18,638 nucleotides of DNA from Chitinophagaceae bacterium (GTDB lineage: Bacteria; Bacteroidota; Bacteroidia; Chitinophagales; Chitinophagaceae): positions 1 to 18,638 of the forward strand of contig JAIPBY010000018.1 of assembly GCA_021738605.1 (NCBI GenBank). Reading direction: 5' to 3'. The notes below the pieces were generated by a model, which saw only the letters and a list, made by a program, of their open reading frames with translations, did no database searches and was not told where the DNA came from. Shown piece after piece: positions 7,588 through 15,289 of the stretch. The position numbers and the translations under genes were made by a program. Positions within the stretch are counted from its first letter, which is position 1; every line of letters starts with the position of its first letter.

Positions 7588-8142
7588 ATGGCATCATTAA
7601 CAAATAGGGCAAAAGTATTGGAACAGAAGCCGATGAGCTTCATGGAAAGGTTGTACCTGCCAGCGATTTTCAAGGGCATGGCCATCACCTTCGCGCACAT
7701 GTTCAAGAAAAAGGCCACCATCAACTATCCTGAAGAGAAAAGGCCGTTCAGCCCGGTTTTTCGTGGACTCCATGTATTGAACCGCGATGAAGAGGGAAGG
7801 GAAAATTGTACCGCTTGCGGACTCTGTGCTGTGGCCTGTCCTGCAGAAGCCATCACCATGGAAGCAGCAGAACGCAAAACCAGTGAAGAGCATCTTTACC
7901 GTGAGGAAAAATATGCTGCAAAGTATGAGATCAATATGCTTCGCTGCATTTTCTGCGGATTGTGTGAAGAGGCCTGTCCCAAGGATGCCATCTACATGTC
8001 TGAAACATTTGCTCCATCTAATTTTACAAGAAAAGGATTCATCTATTCTAAGGATGAGTTGTTGATTCCAAATCCTGTAAACGATAAGGAGAAATATGAT
8101 ATTGCTAAGGGAATGCGTGAAGCCCAACTAAAAAACAAATAA
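7588..8142 (+). CDS. nuoI: NADH-quinone oxidoreductase subunit I (2x[4Fe-4S], N6a/N6b)
   Basis: NuoI (TYKY) holds clusters N6a and N6b, which carry electrons from the NADH module to N2 in NuoB. The 184-residue product has two textbook ferredoxin motifs C-x2-C-x2-C-x3-C-P: Cys74, 77, 80 and 84 (NCTACGLCAVACP), and Cys120, 123, 126 and 130 (RCIFCGLCEEACP). The N-terminal amphipathic part (about 15-40, with LPAIFKGMAITFAHMF) is the usual membrane-surface anchor. The C-terminal 40 residues are charged. It is tightly packed between nuoH (4 bp) and nuoJ (3 bp). Confidence 0.96.
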   Translation: MASLTNRAKVLEQKPMSFMERLYLPAIFKGMAITFAHMFKKKATINYPEEKRPFSPVFRGLHVLNRDEEGRENCTACGLCAVACPAEAITMEAAERKTSEEHLYREEKYAAKYEINMLRCIFCGLCEEACPKDAIYMSETFAPSNFTRKGFIYSKDELLIPNPVNDKEKYDIAKGMREAQLKNK

Positions 8143-8145
8143 GCC

Positions 8146-8661
8146 ATGCACATCAACGAAATCCTTTTTTGGTTCCTGACTGCCCTGGCCTTGTTCAGTG
8201 CAATGATGGTTGTATTCAGTAAAAATCCTGTACACAGTGTCTTGTGGCTGATCATGGTTTTCATGGCCATCACCGGGCATTATATCATCATGAATGCACA
8301 ATTCCTGGCCATCGTCAACATGATTGTGTACGCAGGTGCCATCATGGTTCTTTTCCTGTTTGTTATCATGTTCATGAACCTCAATGCGGAGAGTGAGCCA
8401 CAAAAAAGCAAGTGGATGAAGTTCGCAGCCGTATTGTCTGGGGGAAGCCTGATGCTGATCCTCATTGCCGCCTTGAAAGACAATGATGGATTCATCTCGA
8501 GCATGAGGGGAGAAGGCAGTATCGGCCTGATCAAGAACCTGGGTAAGGTTTTGTTTACTGATTATGTGGTACCCTTTGAAATCAGCAGCATCCTGTTTTT
8601 GAGCGCCATGGTGGGTGCTGTGGTGTTGGGTAAAAAAGAGTCATCAACAATTGTTTCTTAA
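8146..8661 (+). CDS. nuoJ: NADH-quinone oxidoreductase subunit J
   Basis: NuoJ (ND6) is a membrane subunit between the quinone site and the antiporter-like subunits. The 171-residue product has about five hydrophobic helices. The third is the conserved IVNMIVYAGAIMVLFLFVIM (56-75), with the Tyr-Ala-Gly motif where ND6 forms its pi-bulge. A polar stretch (about 79-92, NLNAESEPQKSKWM) links the N- and C-terminal helices, as in the family. ATG 8146 lies only 3 bp after the nuoI stop. nuoK follows after 15 bp. Confidence 0.94.
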   Translation: MHINEILFWFLTALALFSAMMVVFSKNPVHSVLWLIMVFMAITGHYIIMNAQFLAIVNMIVYAGAIMVLFLFVIMFMNLNAESEPQKSKWMKFAAVLSGGSLMLILIAALKDNDGFISSMRGEGSIGLIKNLGKVLFTDYVVPFEISSILFLSAMVGAVVLGKKESSTIVS

Positions 8662-8676
8662 AAGAATACCAACGTT

Positions 8677-9021
8677 ATGCCGGTTATACCTATAAATTAT
8701 TACATTTTTCTTTCCCTCGCTTTGTTCACCATCGGAATAGTCGGTGTGTTGACCAGGCGGAACGCCATCATTATTTTCATGTGCATTGAACTGATGTTGA
8801 ATGCAGTGAATGTATTGCTGGTCGCGTTTTCCAAGATGCACCATGTGGCAGCTTTTGCAACCGACAGGGCAACAACGGTGGGAACAGAAGCCCAGCTTTT
8901 TGTTTTCTTCATCATGGTGGTGGCTGCAGCAGAAGTGACTGTTGGACTTGCCATCATTGTAATGCTGTACAGGAATATCCATTCAGTGGATATCAATTTC
9001 CTCAACAGGTTGAAACACTGA
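8677..9021 (+). CDS. nuoK: NADH-quinone oxidoreductase subunit K
   Basis: NuoK (ND4L) is a three-helix membrane subunit that carries two essential membrane glutamates of the proton path. In this 114-residue product they are Glu38 in FMCIELMLNAVN and Glu86 in AAAEVTVGLAI. It is about ten residues longer than the common 100-residue form. The extra length is in the loop between helices 2 and 3 (about 54-72, with HHVAAFATDRATTVGTEA). All three hydrophobic segments are clear. nuoL follows after 37 bp, the longest spacer inside the operon, and I see no hairpin in it. Confidence 0.95.
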   Translation: MPVIPINYYIFLSLALFTIGIVGVLTRRNAIIIFMCIELMLNAVNVLLVAFSKMHHVAAFATDRATTVGTEAQLFVFFIMVVAAAEVTVGLAIIVMLYRNIHSVDINFLNRLKH

Positions 9022-9058
9022 CCTTAACTCGATTGATTGATCTGATTCAAAGTATGAT

Positions 9059-10960
9059 ATGAGTAAATATGTTTTTCTGATTCCGCTTCTTCCACTGGTT
9101 GGTTTTCTGATCAACGGGTTGGGAAGGAATTTTCTCTCAAGGATGCTCGTGAACATCGTTGGCTGTGGTGTATTGATTGCCTCTTTTGTTGTCAGTCTCC
9201 TGGTGTTCAGGGAAGTGGCTGCACCCGGCGCAACCCCCATGGTTATTCGCTATTTTGATTTCATCAAGGCCGGAGGGTTGGATATACAAGCTTCTTTCCT
9301 GGTAGACCAGCTCAGCACCTTGTTCCTGCTCGTGATCACGGGTATCGGTTCCTTGATTCATATCTACTCAACTGCTTACATGCATGAGGAGACTACTCCA
9401 CATTATGCCCGTTATTTTGCCTACCTCAATCTTTTTGTATTCTCCATGTTGCTCCTTGTATTGGGATCCAATTTTGTGGTGATGTTCATTGGATGGGAAG
9501 GTGTAGGGCTTTGTTCTTATTTGCTGATTGGATACTGGTTTGAAAACAAGTCTTACAACAATGCAGCCAAGAAGGCTTTTGTGATGAACAGGATTGGTGA
9601 CCTTGGTTTTCTCTTGGCCATTTTCTGGATGCTTTCCCAGTTCGGATCGATTGCCTATGCAGATGTTTTTTCAAAAGCATCAACGGCTCCCGTAGCAGTA
9701 TTGACGGGCATTACCATCTTGTTATTTGTTGGAGCCATGGGTAAGTCAGCACAAATTCCTTTGTATACATGGTTGCCTGATGCGATGGCGGGTCCTACGC
9801 CAGTTTCTGCCTTGATCCATGCGGCAACGATGGTCACTGCTGGTATCTACATGATTGCCAGAAGTAACGTCTTGTTCACTCTTGCTCCAGTTTCACAAAA
9901 CCTCATTGCCATCATCGGAATTTCAACAGCTCTGTTGGCTGCTACCATTGCCCTCAAACAAAACGATATCAAAAAAGTATTGGCTTACTCAACCGTGAGC
10001 CAACTCGGACTCATGTTCCTGGCACTGGGTGTTGGTGCCTACACTGCAGGTGTTTTCCATGTGATGACACATGCATTTTTCAAAGCCCTTCTGTTCCTGG
10101 GTGCAGGAAGTGTGATCCATGCCATGCACCATGAGCAGGACATCATGAAGATGGGTGGGCTCAGGAAAAAACTACCGATCACGCACATTACTTTCTTGAT
10201 TGGATGTTTGGCGATTGCAGGTATTCCTCCTTTTGCCGGTTTCTTTTCAAAGGATGAAATCCTGACGGCAGCATTGGAGAAGCATCCTGTTTATTATGTG
10301 CTGGCCTTGGCCACTTCACTGATGACAGCCTTCTACATGTTCCGTTTGTACTTCCTCACTTTTTCCGGTAAGTTCAGGGGCTCCCATGAACAAGAGCACC
10401 ATTTACATGAGTCTCCAGTACCCATGACACTGCCACTGATTGTGTTGGCCATCTTGTCTGTGGTTGGTGGATGGATAGGTATCCCTGCTGTTTTTGCAGA
10501 GAATGCGCACCTGCTTTCAAACTTCCTGTCGCCAGTGGTTGCGTCAGTAAAGCCAGCACACCCGGCCATTCATTTGTCTCACACTTCAGAACTCGCACTG
10601 ATGGGAGGCGTTTTGCTATTGATCCTGGTGATGATTGTGTTGGCTTCCAAAAAGTTTTCAAAAGAAAATATTGATACTTCTGCTCCTTCAGGATTTTCAG
10701 CTGTTCTTTCCAACAAATGGTATGTAGACGAACTCTATGAGGCCATTGTTGTAAAACCCATCAACTGGATATCTTCCTTCCTGAGCAGGGTAGTGGACAA
10801 TAAATTGATTGATGGTCTTGTCAATGGGGTTGGCAAGGGTGTGCAATTCAGTGCAAGACAATTGCGCCTCTTGCAAAGTGGTCAGGTGGGTTCTTATATC
10901 TTGATCATGATGGTCGCTATCATACTATTTTTCATCTTCCAGTTGTTCTGGAAGTTATAA
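9059..10960 (+). CDS. nuoL: NADH-quinone oxidoreductase subunit L (antiporter-like)
   Basis: NuoL (ND5) is the distal proton-pumping subunit, related to Mrp-type antiporters. The 633-residue product has the expected many helices. Key membrane residues are Glu147 in FIGWEGVGLCSYLLIGYW, Lys229 in GAMGKSAQIPLYTWLPDAM, and His254 in PTPVSALIHAATMVTAGIYM. The C-terminal hundred residues contain a long amphipathic stretch (about 535-605), which fits the lateral helix that runs along the membrane arm. This leads to the conserved RQLRLLQSGQVGSY and a last hydrophobic helix. An ATG five bases upstream (9054) runs into a stop after two codons, so ATG 9059 is the start. Confidence 0.96.
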   Translation: MSKYVFLIPLLPLVGFLINGLGRNFLSRMLVNIVGCGVLIASFVVSLLVFREVAAPGATPMVIRYFDFIKAGGLDIQASFLVDQLSTLFLLVITGIGSLIHIYSTAYMHEETTPHYARYFAYLNLFVFSMLLLVLGSNFVVMFIGWEGVGLCSYLLIGYWFENKSYNNAAKKAFVMNRIGDLGFLLAIFWMLSQFGSIAYADVFSKASTAPVAVLTGITILLFVGAMGKSAQIPLYTWLPDAMAGPTPVSALIHAATMVTAGIYMIARSNVLFTLAPVSQNLIAIIGISTALLAATIALKQNDIKKVLAYSTVSQLGLMFLALGVGAYTAGVFHVMTHAFFKALLFLGAGSVIHAMHHEQDIMKMGGLRKKLPITHITFLIGCLAIAGIPPFAGFFSKDEILTAALEKHPVYYVLALATSLMTAFYMFRLYFLTFSGKFRGSHEQEHHLHESPVPMTLPLIVLAILSVVGGWIGIPAVFAENAHLLSNFLSPVVASVKPAHPAIHLSHTSELALMGGVLLLILVMIVLASKKFSKENIDTSAPSGFSAVLSNKWYVDELYEAIVVKPINWISSFLSRVVDNKLIDGLVNGVGKGVQFSARQLRLLQSGQVGSYILIMMVAIILFFIFQLFWKL

Positions 10961-10975
10961 CCAAACGCATTCAAT

Positions 10976-12445
10976 ATGTTCGCAGCATTTGATAATTTTC
11001 CTGCATTGTTGATCTGGTTGCCATTGGCAGGCGGGCTTATTTCCTTTTTCATCAAATCTGAAAAAACTGCCAGGGCCATTGCCATTGTTTTCTCCCTTTT
11101 AACAATGGGGGTGATGATGACCAGTCTGTTTTTTTCATCAACAGAATCGTTTGTCTATAACCAGGTGAGCTATGTTTGGCTACCCAACCTGGGAAGCAGT
11201 TTTGGCCTGATCCTTGATGGATTGACAAGAGTACTTTGTCTGTTGACTGCATTGGTATTCCCCATGGTATTTCTCCTGGTCCCTGGCAACAGGTATCCCA
11301 ATGCCAACCGTTTTTATGGGCTGATGTTGCTTACGCAATGCGGTCTCATGGGGGTTTTTATGGCAACAGATGCCTTGGTGTTTTACCTGTTTTGGGAGCT
11401 TGCACTGATTCCTGTTTATTTTCTTGCTTCCATTTGGGGTGGAGAAAAACGCATCAAGGCCACTTTCAAGTTTTTCATTTACACATTCGTGGGTTCCTTG
11501 TTCCTGTTGATTGGTATTTTGTACATGTACCTTAAAACCAGCAATGGCTCATTCAGCCTTGTAGCCTTTTACAATGTTAAGCTTTCTGATGTTGAGCAAT
11601 ACTGGATGTTCCTGCTATTCTTCATTGCTTTTGCCATCAAAATGCCCTTGTTTCCTTTGCATACATGGCAGCCGGAAGCCTATGAACAGGCCCCAACGCC
11701 CGTTACTATGGTATTGAGCGCAGTGATGGTGAAGATGGGATTGTTCGGATTGTTGAGGTGGTTGCTCCCCTTGTTTCCTTTGGCAGTAAAGCAATTCAAT
11801 ACGGCCATTATTGTTGTCATCGTAGTGGGCATGGTCTATGCCTCCTTGGTGGCCATCTACCAAGACAATATCAAGAAACTGATTGCCTATTCATCCATTG
11901 CACACATCGGACTAATGGCTGCAGGTGTTTTCACTGTGAAGTCCGTTGCCCTGAATGGTGCAGTATTGCAGATGTTCAGCCATGGCATCAACATCATGGC
12001 CCTCTGGATTGTGGCTGACCTGATTGAAAAGCAGACCGGTGTCACCAAGATTTCTGCCTTGGGAGGAATCGCCAAAAAAGCACCCAAGCTCACCATTTTC
12101 CTCGTGATTGCTGCATTTGCCAACATAGCACTTCCGCTGACCAACGCGTTTGTTGGCGAGTTCATGATCTTCAACGGACTCTATCTGTTCAAGCCATGGA
12201 TTGCCGCCTTTGCAGGCCTTAGCATCATTCTTTCTGCTGTATACACTTTGAACATGATCAAGCAGGTGTTTTATGGGGAGGTGGTTGCCACTGTTGAAGG
12301 CTATGTCGATATCAACAAGACGCAAGCAATGGTGTTGACTGTTATCACCGGGTTGATCCTATTTGTAGGGATTTATCCAGATCCTTTTTTCAAGATGATG
12401 TATGAAACTGTAGGGCTTATTGTAAACCGGTATGTTACCATTTAA
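10976..12445 (+). CDS. nuoM: NADH-quinone oxidoreductase subunit M (antiporter-like)
   Basis: NuoM (ND4) is the middle of the three antiporter-like proton channels. The 489-residue product has the usual length and about 14 helices. The functional residues line up: Glu141 in FWELALIPVYFL, Lys222 in AIKMPLFPLHTWQPEAY, and Lys253 in PTPVTMVLSAVMVKMGLFGL. The segment DNIKKLIAYSSIAHIGLM around residue 305 is the expected conserved helix and loop. The spacers to nuoL and nuoN are both 15 bp. No irregularity is seen. Confidence 0.96.
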   Translation: MFAAFDNFPALLIWLPLAGGLISFFIKSEKTARAIAIVFSLLTMGVMMTSLFFSSTESFVYNQVSYVWLPNLGSSFGLILDGLTRVLCLLTALVFPMVFLLVPGNRYPNANRFYGLMLLTQCGLMGVFMATDALVFYLFWELALIPVYFLASIWGGEKRIKATFKFFIYTFVGSLFLLIGILYMYLKTSNGSFSLVAFYNVKLSDVEQYWMFLLFFIAFAIKMPLFPLHTWQPEAYEQAPTPVTMVLSAVMVKMGLFGLLRWLLPLFPLAVKQFNTAIIVVIVVGMVYASLVAIYQDNIKKLIAYSSIAHIGLMAAGVFTVKSVALNGAVLQMFSHGINIMALWIVADLIEKQTGVTKISALGGIAKKAPKLTIFLVIAAFANIALPLTNAFVGEFMIFNGLYLFKPWIAAFAGLSIILSAVYTLNMIKQVFYGEVVATVEGYVDINKTQAMVLTVITGLILFVGIYPDPFFKMMYETVGLIVNRYVTI

Positions 12446-12460
12446 AATATTGTAGGGGTT

Positions 12461-13831
12461 ATGAATGCAATTATTCTTTCTGCGCTTTGGGGTGTACTGA
12501 TGATGTACACAGGCTTTGCAACAAAAAACACAAGAACAGTTTCTGTGGTGGCTTTGTTGGGTGTAATGGCTGTTTTGGTTGTCAACTGGATGGAATACCT
12601 TGGCGTTTCCTTTTTCAATATTGATACAAAGGGAATGCTTGCCTACAATGGATTTGGACTGATTTTCAACACTGTTGTCCTTTTCTCCACCCTGGTTTAT
12701 TTTTTGCTTTCCGGAAGAGAAATCGAGAAGGCAGGTAAGAGCCCCTCTGATCTTTATGCGTTGATTTTTTTCATACTTTCTGGCATTTCTATCATTGCAG
12801 GGTTCAAGTCTTTGCTGATGTTGTTTATCGGTATCGAGATCATCTCCATCCCGCTTTATGTGCTGGCCGGAAGTGACAAGTCCAACCTGAAAAGCAATGA
12901 GGCAGCACTGAAATATTTCCTGATGGGGTCATTCTCCACAGGTATCATGCTCATGGGTATTGCCTTTTTGTATGGTGATGCTGGAACCTTTTATTTGGAA
13001 GGGGTGAACGCAGGTTTGGGCGCTCTGACGCCCATGAAGGCCATTGGGATGGTTTTGTTGTTGGCTTCCATGTCATTTAAAGTATCTGCTGCTCCCTTTC
13101 ATTTTTGGACCCCTGATGTTTATGATGGAACGCCTACCGTCTTCACTTCATTCATGGCCACCATTGTAAAGTCTGCGGGATTCTTTGCCTTCCTCAAGTT
13201 GTTTGAAGCTGCTTTTGGAAAGTTTCAAGCAGATTGGCAGGTACTGATGGCCGTTGTAGCAGCACTGACCCTTGTGATTGGAAACATCACAGCAGTTTTC
13301 CAGCAGAGTGTCAAAAGGATGTTGAGCTACTCATCCATTGCACAGGCTGGCTTCATGATGCTGGGTATTTTTGCCATGAATATTTTTGCCAAGCAGGGCA
13401 TGATACTCTATTTTGCCGCATACAGTATTGCAACCATTGGCATTTTTGCGGTGCTCTCCAAGTTCAAGGACCATTCAATCGATGCTTTCAACGGCTTTGC
13501 CAAGAAACATCCATTGGTGGCATTTTCCATGTTGATTTGCATTCTTTCTCTTGCAGGTATTCCTTTGACGGCAGGCTTTTTCGCCAAATACTACATGTTG
13601 CTCGCGGTGATCAAGGATGGTAATTTTCTTTGGCTTGCCATTGTGGCCATCTTGTGTGCAGCTGTGAGTGTATACTACTATTTCAGGGTTGTTCAAGCGA
13701 TGTATTTCAAGGAGCCAAGCCACGAAGAGGAACTTGAATTCAGCCCATCCTTCAGGTTTATTTTGTTGGGAGCCGCTATCATCATCCTGGTACTTGGCAT
13801 ACATCCTGATTACCTGACGGGGCTTTTATAG
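12461..13831 (+). CDS. nuoN: NADH-quinone oxidoreductase subunit N (antiporter-like)
   Basis: NuoN (ND2) is the proximal antiporter-like proton channel and the last gene of the complex I operon. The 456-residue product has about 14 helices and the family pattern: Glu126 in FIGIEIISIPLYVLAG, Lys207 in SFKVSAAPFHFWTPDVYDG, and Lys237 in FMATIVKSAGFFAF. The later conserved helix has KRMLSYSSIAQAGFMMLG. Conservation looks complete, so all three antiporter-like subunits should pump. The gene ends at TAG 13829-13831, followed eight bases later by a small hairpin and 86 bp later by the permease gene. Confidence 0.95.
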   Translation: MNAIILSALWGVLMMYTGFATKNTRTVSVVALLGVMAVLVVNWMEYLGVSFFNIDTKGMLAYNGFGLIFNTVVLFSTLVYFLLSGREIEKAGKSPSDLYALIFFILSGISIIAGFKSLLMLFIGIEIISIPLYVLAGSDKSNLKSNEAALKYFLMGSFSTGIMLMGIAFLYGDAGTFYLEGVNAGLGALTPMKAIGMVLLLASMSFKVSAAPFHFWTPDVYDGTPTVFTSFMATIVKSAGFFAFLKLFEAAFGKFQADWQVLMAVVAALTLVIGNITAVFQQSVKRMLSYSSIAQAGFMMLGIFAMNIFAKQGMILYFAAYSIATIGIFAVLSKFKDHSIDAFNGFAKKHPLVAFSMLICILSLAGIPLTAGFFAKYYMLLAVIKDGNFLWLAIVAILCAAVSVYYYFRVVQAMYFKEPSHEEELEFSPSFRFILLGAAIIILVLGIHPDYLTGLL

Positions 13832-13838
13832 GCTTGTA

Positions 13839-13856
13839 ATTTGCCTAATGGCAAAT
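13839..13856 (+). other. Small hairpin after nuoN
   Basis: ATTTGCC and GGCAAAT form a perfect 7-bp inverted repeat around a TAAT loop, starting eight bases after the nuoN stop. No T-run follows, so it is not a typical intrinsic terminator. It could be a weak terminator, a 3'-end stabiliser for the nuo transcript, or an operator for the next gene. Confidence 0.4.
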
Positions 13857-13917
13857 GAAAGCTGTCCGTTCATCAAACTTTTCAATTTCTGACCAAAGGT
13901 TTGACTAATTTTATCCC

Positions 13918-15195
13918 ATGAAATTCATGGATAACCTGGCCCTCGCATGGAGAACTGTTCGGGGCAATAAGTTGCGCACAGGTATTACTGTAGCCATCAT
14001 CGCATTCGGAATCATGGCCTTGGTGGGCATCATTACGGCCATTGAGGCGATGAACACCAGTTTGAGGGATAGTTTCTCTACCATGGGTGCCAATGCCTTC
14101 AGCATCAGGTTCAAGGAGCGCAAGGTTTCTTTTGGAAGGGGTGCAGATGTAAAGCAGTCCAATACCAAAACAAACAGAAGGGAGCGAAAGTCCAATACCG
14201 GCAAAATCATCACTTACCGACAGGCCAGGCAATTCAAGGAGATGTATGATTATCCTGCAGATGTCAGCATAGGTCTCAATGGGGCACGTAACCAAGTGGT
14301 CAATTTCGAAAACAAGAAAACCAATCCAACTGTTTCTATCAATGGTGGAGATGAGAATTATCTGCAGCTCAATGGCTATGAGATTGCCTATGGCAGGAAT
14401 TTCAACAAGACTGATGTTGAAAGTGGGCAGGATATTTGCATCATCGGTAAGGACGTTGCTTCAAAACTTTTTGGTACCAAATATGAGCGTGGGCTTGAAA
14501 AAGTGATCCGTGTTGGTAACAATAAATACAGGGTTGTAGGCATCACCAAAGAAAAAGGATCCAGCTCTTTTTTACAGGCAGACAATGTAATTTTTTCTAC
14601 GTATACCAACGTGCGTCAGCGTTATGCGAGCAGGAACCAATCTTTTTCTGTGGCCATCATGGTGCCCGATATAAACCTCATGGAGTCTGCTATTGGCGAG
14701 GCTGAGGGAGTTTTCAGAACCATCAGGGGATTGGACGTAACGGAAGACAATAATTTTTATGTGGACAAGAGTGACAGCATTGCAGAAACGTTTATCAATT
14801 TATTGGGAACGATATCAGCTGCCGCTGGTGCTATTGGTTTCATTACCTTGGTTGGTGCTGCCATTGGTTTGATGAACATCATGTTGGTGGCCGTAACGGA
14901 ACGCACCAAGGAAGTAGGATTGATCAAGGCCTTGGGCGGAAAAAGAAACTCGATTCGCGCACAGTTTCTTTTTGAATCTACCCTGATCAGCCTGATGGGT
15001 GCTGTGATTGGAATCCTTTTGGGTGTGATCATTGGAAATTTGGTCGGAAGCCTCATGGATACGCCATTTTTCATCCCCTGGAAGATCATATCCATTGGCA
15101 TCATCATTTGTTCTGCAGTGGGAATTACAGCTGGCTTGTATCCTGCCATGAAAGCATCAAAGCTTGATCCGATTGTAGCCCTGCGTTATGAGTAG
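13918..15195 (+). CDS. ABC transporter permease, MacB/FtsX type, without ATPase partner in window
   Basis: The 425-residue membrane protein has the layout of MacB/LolC/E-type permeases. It starts with a short cytoplasmic N-terminus (LALAWRTVRGNKLRTG), then helix 1 (about 22-43), a large extracytoplasmic domain of the MacB-PCD kind (about 45-290), and three C-terminal FtsX-domain helices (about 297-325, 350-378, 387-408). The cytoplasmic loop VAVTERTKEVGLIKALGGKRNSI is the coupling segment to the ATPase, and the chain ends with the typical MKASKLDPIVALRYE. There are no Walker motifs, so an ATP-binding partner must be encoded elsewhere. A basic, polar stretch (about 64-95) lies early in the outer domain. 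Such permeases work by mechanotransmission on lipoproteins, peptides or drugs; the substrate here cannot be told. A second in-frame ATG at 13927 is an alternative start. Confidence 0.88.
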   Translation: MKFMDNLALAWRTVRGNKLRTGITVAIIAFGIMALVGIITAIEAMNTSLRDSFSTMGANAFSIRFKERKVSFGRGADVKQSNTKTNRRERKSNTGKIITYRQARQFKEMYDYPADVSIGLNGARNQVVNFENKKTNPTVSINGGDENYLQLNGYEIAYGRNFNKTDVESGQDICIIGKDVASKLFGTKYERGLEKVIRVGNNKYRVVGITKEKGSSSFLQADNVIFSTYTNVRQRYASRNQSFSVAIMVPDINLMESAIGEAEGVFRTIRGLDVTEDNNFYVDKSDSIAETFINLLGTISAAAGAIGFITLVGAAIGLMNIMLVAVTERTKEVGLIKALGGKRNSIRAQFLFESTLISLMGAVIGILLGVIIGNLVGSLMDTPFFIPWKIISIGIIICSAVGITAGLYPAMKASKLDPIVALRYE

Positions 15196-15230
15196 GAATA
15201 GCAGGTTTTTCTTTTGAATACATTTGGTTA

Positions 15231-15272
15231 TTAATACGGATCGCCTTCCATTTGGAAGGCGATCCGCATTAA
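15231..15272. terminator. Long inverted repeat, probable bidirectional terminator
   Basis: Positions 15231-15249 pair with 15254-15272 around an ATTT loop. The G/C-rich core (CGGATCGCCTTCC with its complement) is a perfect 13-bp stem, extended by five A/T pairs beyond one A-C mismatch. It lies between the stop codons of two convergent genes (15195 and 15290). The flanks are A/T-rich rather than a clean T-run on either strand, but the position and stem strength fit a shared terminator. Confidence 0.75.
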
Positions 15273-15289
15273 ATCTATGTCAGCAATGA

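Noticed and set aside
7597..8127. 176-codon open frame on the - strand
   Set aside because: It lies fully inside nuoI in antisense, and the + strand carries two perfect ferredoxin motifs.
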